A stretch of DNA of 11,965 nucleotides from Elusimicrobiota bacterium (GTDB taxonomy: Bacteria; Elusimicrobiota; Elusimicrobia; FEN-1173). Shown in pieces: positions 1-5,160 of the stretch (the stretch's first letter is position 1; each line of letters starts with the position of its first letter). Below the pieces are notes generated by a model. That model had not been told where the DNA came from. It was given only the letters and a program-made list of their open reading frames with translations, and made no database searches. Both the position numbers and the translations under genes were made by a program. The stretch is taken from assembly GCA_003158755.1 (NCBI GenBank), contig PMLF01000323.1:1-11965 (forward strand). Reading direction: 5' to 3'.

Positions 1-15
1 TCAAATCCCCCCGGA

Positions 16-36
16 CCCCCCTTTTTCAAAGGGGGG
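16..36. repeat. C6T3/A3G6 hairpin, dispersed-repeat type
   Basis: A perfect 9-bp stem (CCCCCCTTT at 16-24, AAAGGGGGG at 28-36) closes on a TTC loop. It lies just past the 3' end of the last kinase gene of the minus-strand operon. Read in that direction the stem is followed by a G-rich stretch, not by a T run, so it lacks the tail of an intrinsic terminator. C-tract/TTT/AAA/G-tract units like this recur between genes in many uncultured bacterial genomes; that recognition is from memory. Confidence 0.6.
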
Positions 37-52
37 CAACTGTCTACTCACC

Positions 53-76
53 CTTCGACGGGCTCAGGGGAAGCGG
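53..76. repeat. Single diverged arm of the CTTCGAC-nGCTCAG palindromic repeat
   Basis: The 24-nt arm starts CTTCGACGGGCTCAGGGG and ends AAGCGG. It matches the right-hand arms found at 2568-2591 and 7648-7671, apart from changes near the TGAGCGG end. Its partner arm is absent, so this is a solo or decayed copy. It sits 2 nt downstream of the stop codon of the receiver-PAS kinase, so it falls within the 3' untranslated part of that transcript. Confidence 0.6.
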
Positions 77-78
77 TA

Positions 79-1989
79 TCATTTGTGGGAAACCACCGCT
101 TTCTTGGGCAGGCGCACGATCACGGACGTGCCCCGGCCCGGCTCGCTCTTGATCTCAATTTCGCCGTCGTGCATCGCGACGATCTGCTTGCAGACGGACA
201 GCCCCAAGCCCGTCCCTTTCGCCTTGGTCGTGAAGAACGGATCAAAAGCTTTTTCCAGGACGTCCTTCCCCATGCCGGGTCCGTTGTCCTCCACGACCAC
301 CTGGACGAACTCCTCCCCGTTTTTCGCCGTCACTTTGATCCGCCCTCCATCGTCCGGAACGGCGTCGTAGGCGTTGTTCAGGAGGTTCTGGAACACTTCC
401 TTCAATTGGACGGAATCGGATTCGACGGACAACCCCCGGATCGAGTCGAATTCCCGGTCCACCGACACGTGCTCTTTCCGTTTGCCTTCCGACAGTTCCA
501 GAGCCTCCTCCAGGAGGCCGAAGAGGTCGACGTTCTCGTTATGGGGCGGCTTGAGGCGCGAATAGAAAAGCAGGTTGGTGATGATCTGGCCGCTTTCGGC
601 GACTTTCTTCCCGATGGTGACCAGGTGCTTTTCGAGGTCCGGATTGTTCGCCTTCCGCTTGATGTTGTGGGCCGCCAGGTTGATCGCGGCCAGAGGGTTG
701 CGAAGCTCGTGGGCCACCGTCGAGGCCAGCATCCCCACGTCCGAGAGCCGCTTCGACCGCTCCAACTCCACCTGGGCGTCCACCAACTCGTCCGTTCGTT
801 CCCGAACCAGCCGCTCGATGGCCTCCTTGTCGCGCTGAAGGACCTCTTCCGCCCGCTTGCGGTCGGTGATGTCGACGAAAGAACCCAGGAGCGCGGGTCG
901 TCCGCCGTAGGTGACGGGCCGCACGGACGACAGCCCCCAGAACGGCGTCCCGTCCTTGCGCTTGAGCTTCACCTCGTAATCGGCGACGACCCTTTCCTTC
1001 TTCAGGATCTCCCGTATCCGGTTCCGGTCCTCGATGTTCCAATAAATCGCCGGGGTCTCCCGGCCCAGGAGCTCGCCTTCCGCGTACCCGAAAACTTTTT
1101 CATAGGTGGGATTGACGTACAGGAATTTCGACTCGGGGACGCCGATCACGCCGATCCCCACCGGAGTGGTCTCCGCGATGGCCTTGAACCGCTCCTCGCT
1201 CTCCCGCAGGGCCTTCTCCGCGCGCTTCCGCTCGGTGATGTCGTTGAAACAAATGGCGACCTTGCGGCTCTCCGGGCCGCCCACCCGGCAGGCGTACACT
1301 TCGAACCACCGGTTCAAGGCCTTGGCTTCGTTCACGAACCGCGTCGGCTCGCCCGTCAACGCGACCTTGCCGTAGGTTTCAAACCAATGGGCCTCGTGGT
1401 CGGGGGCGAGGTCGCGCATCAATTTTCCTTGGGCGCCATGCAAACCCGTCTGCTCTTCAAACGTCCGATTGATCTCCAAGAAGCGGTAATCGTCGGGTTG
1501 GCCGGCGGCGTCGAAGAGCACCTCGATGACGCAAAACCCTTCGATGATCGAACTGAAGAGGTCCCGGTAACGGTCTTCCATCCCGCGCAACGCGCTCTCG
1601 GCCCGCTTGCGCTCCATGGCGTGCCGGAGGGCCCGGATCAACCCGTCGCCCTGAGTCCGGCCCTTGACCAGGTAATCCTGGGCGCCTTTCTGGAGAGCCT
1701 CCAAACCCAACTTCTCATCATCCAGCCCGGTTTGAACCACGATCGGCAGGTGGGAAAATTTCTTCACGAGTTTGGTCAGCGTTTCCAGACCCACGCTGTC
1801 CGGGAGACCCAGGTCCAGCAGGACGAGGTCGAAATCCCGTTCTCCGGCGATCTTGAGAGCTTCCGCCGACGTCTTCGCCCGCACGACGGCGAAAGGAGAC
1901 AGGACGGACTCCTTGGCGGATTCGGCGACCAGCCGAAAATCCGCTTCGTTATCCTCCACCACCAACAACGCCGTGGCCGCGGACGTCAC
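79..1989 (-). CDS. Soluble hybrid sensor histidine kinase: receiver-PAS-PAS-HisKA-HATPase
   Basis: This is a 636-residue cytoplasmic kinase with no membrane segment. Domains in order: receiver about 6-125 (acidic D13, phosphoacceptor D59 in LLLD, T87, K109); PAS about 139-255, ending FNDITERKRAE; PAS about 262-378, ending FVDITDRKRAE; a helical linker; HisKA with H427 in AHELRNP; and HATPase with N box LLNNAYDAV (536-544), G1 DNGPGMG (568-574), F box FDPFFTTK and G2 GTGLGLS. All catalytic motifs are intact. The start is GTG at 1989-1987, preceded by GGAG inside the end of the upstream regulator gene, 4 nt after that gene's TGA, so the two are probably co-translated. An N-terminal receiver on a kinase usually makes it a relay that accepts phosphate from another kinase. 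The transmitter is nearly a copy of that in the 5157-7505 kinase. The ligands of the PAS domains and the final target cannot be told from sequence. Confidence 0.95.
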   Translation of the reverse strand: MTSAATALLVVEDNEADFRLVAESAKESVLSPFAVVRAKTSAEALKIAGERDFDLVLLDLGLPDSVGLETLTKLVKKFSHLPIVVQTGLDDEKLGLEALQKGAQDYLVKGRTQGDGLIRALRHAMERKRAESALRGMEDRYRDLFSSIIEGFCVIEVLFDAAGQPDDYRFLEINRTFEEQTGLHGAQGKLMRDLAPDHEAHWFETYGKVALTGEPTRFVNEAKALNRWFEVYACRVGGPESRKVAICFNDITERKRAEKALRESEERFKAIAETTPVGIGVIGVPESKFLYVNPTYEKVFGYAEGELLGRETPAIYWNIEDRNRIREILKKERVVADYEVKLKRKDGTPFWGLSSVRPVTYGGRPALLGSFVDITDRKRAEEVLQRDKEAIERLVRERTDELVDAQVELERSKRLSDVGMLASTVAHELRNPLAAINLAAHNIKRKANNPDLEKHLVTIGKKVAESGQIITNLLFYSRLKPPHNENVDLFGLLEEALELSEGKRKEHVSVDREFDSIRGLSVESDSVQLKEVFQNLLNNAYDAVPDDGGRIKVTAKNGEEFVQVVVEDNGPGMGKDVLEKAFDPFFTTKAKGTGLGLSVCKQIVAMHDGEIEIKSEPGRGTSVIVRLPKKAVVSHK

Positions 1990-1993
1990 GAGG

Positions 1994-2455
1994 TCATTTG
2001 TCTCCGTTCGGAGGGAGTTTGACGATCGTCAGCCAAAATTCTTTGATGGATTTGACCACGCGCGAGAACTGGTTCAAGTCCAGGGGCTTGGTGATGTAGC
2101 AGTTGGCGTGGAGGTTGTACGTTTTCAGCACGTCCTCCTCCGCCTTGGAGACCGTCAAGACGACCGTCGGGATCGTTTTCAGCCAGGCGTCCGCTTTGAT
2201 CTCCTGCAGGACCTCGCGGCCGTCTTTCTTGGGAAGGTTCAGGTCCAGGAGGATCAGGTCGGGCCGGGGCGCCTGGGCGTATTTCCCCTCCTTGCGCAGG
2301 AATTGCATCGCCTCCACCCCGTCGCCGACGACGTTTAGGTTCATGTGCAGCTTTTCCTCCTTCAACGCCTCCCGCGTCAGGCGCACGTCCGCCGGACTGT
2401 CCTCCACCAGAAGTATTTCGATGGGACTCAGGTAACCGCCGTCATCGTTGGCCAT
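1994..2455 (-). CDS. Single-domain response regulator, Rcp1 type
   Basis: This is a 153-residue stand-alone CheY-like receiver with no output domain. It carries acidic E18/D19, phosphoacceptor D71 in LILLDLNLP, T101 and K123 in ITKP. The sequence is characteristic of the Rcp1 family, named for the partner of cyanobacterial phytochrome Cph1: SPADVRLTREALKEEKLH near the start, APRPDLILLDLNLPKKDGRE in the middle, and a C-terminal tail FWLTIVKLP. Such regulators receive phosphate from kinases with the ASHDLQEPLR type of HisKA, which the gene upstream encodes. The start ATG (2455-2453) follows an excellent ribosome site, GGGAGG. The downstream receiver-kinase starts 4 nt after its TGA. Lacking an effector domain, it probably acts by binding a partner protein or passing phosphate on. 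Family assignment is firm; its specific role is inferred. Confidence 0.95.
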   Translation of the reverse strand: MANDDGGYLSPIEILLVEDSPADVRLTREALKEEKLHMNLNVVGDGVEAMQFLRKEGKYAQAPRPDLILLDLNLPKKDGREVLQEIKADAWLKTIPTVVLTVSKAEEDVLKTYNLHANCYITKPLDLNQFSRVVKSIKEFWLTIVKLPPNGDK

Positions 2456-2460
2456 TTATT

Positions 2461-2466
2461 CCTCCC
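2461..2466 (-). promoter_or_regulatory. Strong Shine-Dalgarno site of the Rcp1-type regulator
   Basis: GGGAGG on the minus strand lies 5 nt before the ATG at 2455. It is the best ribosome site in the signalling cluster. The regulator follows a 180-nt untranslated gap, so it cannot rely on coupling to the preceding kinase. Confidence 0.8.
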
Positions 2467-2480
2467 GTTATAAATTCAAT

Positions 2481-2503
2481 CCGGTTTCAACAATTGGAAC
2501 CGG
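2481..2503. repeat. Small hairpin CCGGTTTC / GGAACCGG
   Basis: Two 8-nt arms (2481-2488 and 2496-2503) pair with one mismatch around AACAATT. The hairpin lies in the 180-nt gap between the Cache-HAMP kinase and the Rcp1-type regulator, between the palindromic repeat and the regulator's ribosome site. There is no T run after it in the direction of transcription, so it is not a convincing terminator. It could be a processing or stability element in the operon mRNA. Confidence 0.45.
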
Positions 2504-2512
2504 CCCACCCCA

Positions 2513-2591
2513 CCGCTCAGGCTGAGCTTGTCGAAGCATGAGCAATGCCCGTCGGAATTGGCACACCCTTCGACAGGCTCAGGGTGAGCGG
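2513..2591. repeat. Inverted pair of palindromic repeats (CTTCGACA-GCTCAG family)
   Basis: The left arm at 2513-2536 begins CCGCTCAGGCTGAGC. The right arm at 2568-2591 is its reverse complement with 3 mismatches in 24. The arms are separated by 31 nt. The same architecture occurs at 7593-7671 and a single arm at 53-76. The core CTTCGACAnGCTCAG is one I know as a very common intergenic repeat in unrelated high-GC bacteria. Here it lies within the kinase operon, between 2636-4531 and the regulator gene, and would fold as a long hairpin in the transcript. Confidence 0.8.
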
Positions 2592-2635
2592 AGCTTGGGA
2601 CATTATTGATACTGGCTTCCTTTACCATAATTAGT

Positions 2636-4531
2636 TCATACCGGCATCGTGAAATAGAAAGTCGAGCCCTTTCCCAACTCGGATTCGACCCAGATCCTCC
2701 CTCCCCAGCTCGAAACGATCTTCTTGCAGATCGACAGGCCGATCCCGGTGCCGGAATATTCTTCCCGGGAATGGAGGCGTTGAAAGATCTGGAAGATCCG
2801 CTCATGGTACTGCGGCTCGATCCCCAGCCCGTTGTCCGCGACCGAGAAAACCCATTCGCCGCCGTCCTTCCTCGCGCCGACGCGGATCTCGGAGGGTTTT
2901 TCTCCCCGGAACTTCAGCGCGTTGGCGATCAGGTTCTGGAACACCTGGAGAGCGCTCGTTTCGTGGACCGTCAGGACGGGAAGTTCGTCGTGAGTCACCC
3001 GGCCCCCGCTCGATTCGACGGCGGACGACAGGCTGAAGAGAACTTTCTTCATGACCTCGTTCAAATCCACTTCGGTCGCGACGACGCCTTTCCGGCCCAC
3101 CCGCGAATAGGCCAAAAGGTCGGTGATCAGCCTCTGCATGCGGCTCGCCGCGTCGACGATGAAGTCGATGAAATCTTTCGCGTCCTGATCCAACTTTTCA
3201 TGATAGCGCTTTTCCAATAACTGGGAATAGCTGGACATGACGCGGAGCGGCTCCTGAAGGTCGTGGGAAGCCACGTAGGCGAACTGCTCGAGGTTTTCGT
3301 TGGACCGAGCCAACTCTTGGTTCGCGCTTTCCAAGTCGGACGTGCGTTCCTTGACCAACTCCTCCAAGCTGTCCCGGTGGCGCCGGAGTTCCTCCCGCGC
3401 CCGCTTCTGCGCGGCGGTCATCGCGTCGAACGCCCGCGACAACCGTCCGATCTCGTCCCTGTGTTGGGTCCCCACTTTATGGTCCAGGTTGCCGCTTCCG
3501 ACGATCTCCACGCCTCGGGAGAGGTTTTGAATGGGGCCGGAGATGGACCGGGACACGGACACCGCCATGACGCCCGCGAGCAGAGAAATGATGCCCAGGA
3601 TGACCGCCGCCAGTTTCCTCAACTTGGTGATTTCGGCGAAGGCCTCCTCGGCGTCGATCTTGGCGACGATCCCCCAGGACAAAGACGGGATATACCGCCA
3701 GGCCACAACCACGGGCTTTCCGCGATAGTCGATCGTCCGGCCCGAGCCGTTTCCCCCCTGCGCGGCCGCTTGAATCGCGGCGCCCGTCGCGGCGCCGATC
3801 GTCACCCGCCGCTTGAGGGCGGCCCCGGGGTCGAACCGGAGGGGATTCAAGAACACGACCTCGCCGCCCTCTTTTTTTCCCAAAAGAGTCTCTCCGGTCC
3901 GACTCGGATTGTCCGCGTCCTCCAAAATTTTGTAGACGGGGGCCATGTCCGCCTCAAAAGCGATGACGCCGATGAAACCGCCTTGGGCGTCGGTCGCCGG
4001 CGCGGTGATCAGCATCCCCGGCTTTTGATCGTTCCTTTCGTTCAAGAAGACATCGGAAAAGAAAATTCCCTTCCGGCCTTCTTCAAACGCCCGGTTACGG
4101 GGGCCGGGAAGGCTTTTCAAAAAGTCCTCCGCCCGGTGCCCGGGGTTGCTCGAGTAAACGATCCGGCCTTTCGCGTCCGTCAACATGATGTCGGTCAAGC
4201 CCAAAAGGGGCTGCATCTTGGACAATTGACCGTCGAGCTCCCGCTTGGCGGCCGCGAACACCGGGCCGGCCGGTTCACCGGCGAATCGAGTCAATACGGG
4301 GAGGTTTTTCTTGATGTTGAAAAAGCTTTGGGACATTTCGACGTCGACCCTCAGACGTTCGAAATGCCTTTCAACGGCGCCCGCTTTGAAAGCGGCCTCG
4401 TTTTGCAGAGCCGACAGGCGGACGGCCTCCAGGGATTGTTTGTAATTGGCGAAGGTCAAGGCGCTGATGAAGACCAACGGGACCAGGGCGATCGCCAGGA
4501 ACAGGATGAGGAGTTTCGATTTTATAGACAT
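2636..4531 (-). CDS. Membrane sensor histidine kinase: Cache-HAMP-HisKA-HATPase
   Basis: This is a 631-residue inner-membrane kinase. Helix 1 is about 7-27, and an extracytoplasmic region of about 30-303 resembles a double-Cache sensor (LTDAKGRIVYSSNPG at 116-130, a GFIGVIAFEADM strand at 185-196). Helix 2 is about 304-326, HAMP about 327-380, and a coiled linker runs to about 412. HisKA has H423 in ASHDLQEPLR; HATPase has N537, DNGLG (566-570) and GTGIGLS (594-600). This HisKA subtype is the one found in phytochrome-like kinases paired with Rcp1-type regulators, and such a regulator is the next gene, so these two are the best cognate pair in the cluster. The start ATG at 4531-4529 overlaps the end of the upstream membrane-protein gene by 10 nt and has only a weak ribosome site (GGGAC), so translation is probably coupled. 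The periplasmic ligand is unknown; Cache domains commonly bind small organic molecules. Confidence 0.94.
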   Translation of the reverse strand: MSIKSKLLILFLAIALVPLVFISALTFANYKQSLEAVRLSALQNEAAFKAGAVERHFERLRVDVEMSQSFFNIKKNLPVLTRFAGEPAGPVFAAAKRELDGQLSKMQPLLGLTDIMLTDAKGRIVYSSNPGHRAEDFLKSLPGPRNRAFEEGRKGIFFSDVFLNERNDQKPGMLITAPATDAQGGFIGVIAFEADMAPVYKILEDADNPSRTGETLLGKKEGGEVVFLNPLRFDPGAALKRRVTIGAATGAAIQAAAQGGNGSGRTIDYRGKPVVVAWRYIPSLSWGIVAKIDAEEAFAEITKLRKLAAVILGIISLLAGVMAVSVSRSISGPIQNLSRGVEIVGSGNLDHKVGTQHRDEIGRLSRAFDAMTAAQKRAREELRRHRDSLEELVKERTSDLESANQELARSNENLEQFAYVASHDLQEPLRVMSSYSQLLEKRYHEKLDQDAKDFIDFIVDAASRMQRLITDLLAYSRVGRKGVVATEVDLNEVMKKVLFSLSSAVESSGGRVTHDELPVLTVHETSALQVFQNLIANALKFRGEKPSEIRVGARKDGGEWVFSVADNGLGIEPQYHERIFQIFQRLHSREEYSGTGIGLSICKKIVSSWGGRIWVESELGKGSTFYFTMPV

Positions 4532-5160
4532 GCCAGTCCCGAACCCAACAAGACGAACAAGAAGGCGGTGTGGACGGCCATCGCCGAGTTCACGCCCGGA
4601 ATGAAATAATACAAGAGCGGGGCATGGAGGGCATATCCGGCGATGGCCGCGGCTCCGATCAGGGCGACCGTGAACCCGATCGCTTTTCGTCTCGGATGTT
4701 CCCTTTTCGCGTCCATGACGGTGGAAATGCCCGCGAAGGCGATCAATAGGAAATTCAACATGGCGGGGATCGACGGCCTTCCAGGGACGATCGTTTTTGC
4801 GGAAACCACCGTCTCTTTCACGAACAAATCCTCAAGCCCCGTCCGCACTCCAAAGACATTGGCGAAGAGCAACGTCCCCATTAGAAGGACGATGGCCAAC
4901 GTGGTCACGGAAAGGATGATCTGCGCCAGGTCCACCTCGCCCTCGACGGCCCGTGCGATGAAAAAGAGAGTGATCCCGCTCAAGACGAAGGCCGCGGCGG
5001 TGTCGAACTTCATGGAGGTCCACGAAGGGGAAACGCTCTTCAGGACGCCGATGTCGAAAATCCAGCCGAGCATGACCGCGACGGAGCCAAGGACCACGAC
5101 CAGCGACAAAACCTTCGCGAAGGTTCTTCGGCGTTCCGGAGAAAACAATAATCGATTCAT
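4522..5160 (-). CDS. Stand-alone six-helix membrane sensor-like module
   Basis: This 212-residue, very hydrophobic protein has about six predicted membrane helices (near 15-36, 53-70, 79-101, 131-149, 159-178, 193-212). The sequence, with GWIFDIGVLKSVSPSWTSMK followed by TAAAFVLSG and a closing AMAVHTAFLFVLLGSG, resembles the N-terminal membrane domain that many PAS-type kinases and diguanylate cyclases carry in front of their cytoplasmic parts. I recall no family name for it. Here it stops inside or at the end of the last helix, with no transmitter attached. It is bound tightly into the operon: its ATG overlaps the previous kinase's TGA (ATGA), GGGAG lies 4 nt before the ATG, and its last 10 nt overlap the start of the Cache-HAMP kinase. 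It could be a detached sensor acting through a neighbouring kinase, or the remnant of a longer kinase. The reading frame is surely real; the function is not established. Confidence 0.85.
   Translation of the reverse strand: MNRLLFSPERRRTFAKVLSLVVVLGSVAVMLGWIFDIGVLKSVSPSWTSMKFDTAAAFVLSGITLFFIARAVEGEVDLAQIILSVTTLAIVLLMGTLLFANVFGVRTGLEDLFVKETVVSAKTIVPGRPSIPAMLNFLLIAFAGISTVMDAKREHPRRKAIGFTVALIGAAAIAGYALHAPLLYYFIPGVNSAMAVHTAFLFVLLGSGLACL

Noticed and set aside
16..36. The C6T3/A3G6 hairpin as terminator of the kinase operon.
   Set aside because: Read on the minus strand it is followed by TCCGGGGGG, not by a T tract.
85..2022. A 645-codon open frame on the plus strand opposite the receiver-PAS kinase, with similar long frames at 3263-4609 and 6309-7496.
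   Set aside because: Each lies antisense to a gene with complete, recognisable kinase domains. The antisense translations are Arg/His/Pro/Gly-rich with no domain signature, as expected from high-GC codon use.
2466..2500. A possible promoter directly before the Rcp1-type regulator (TTGAAA with TATAAC).
   Set aside because: The spacing is only 12 nt, and transcription would begin inside the ribosome site at 2461-2466.
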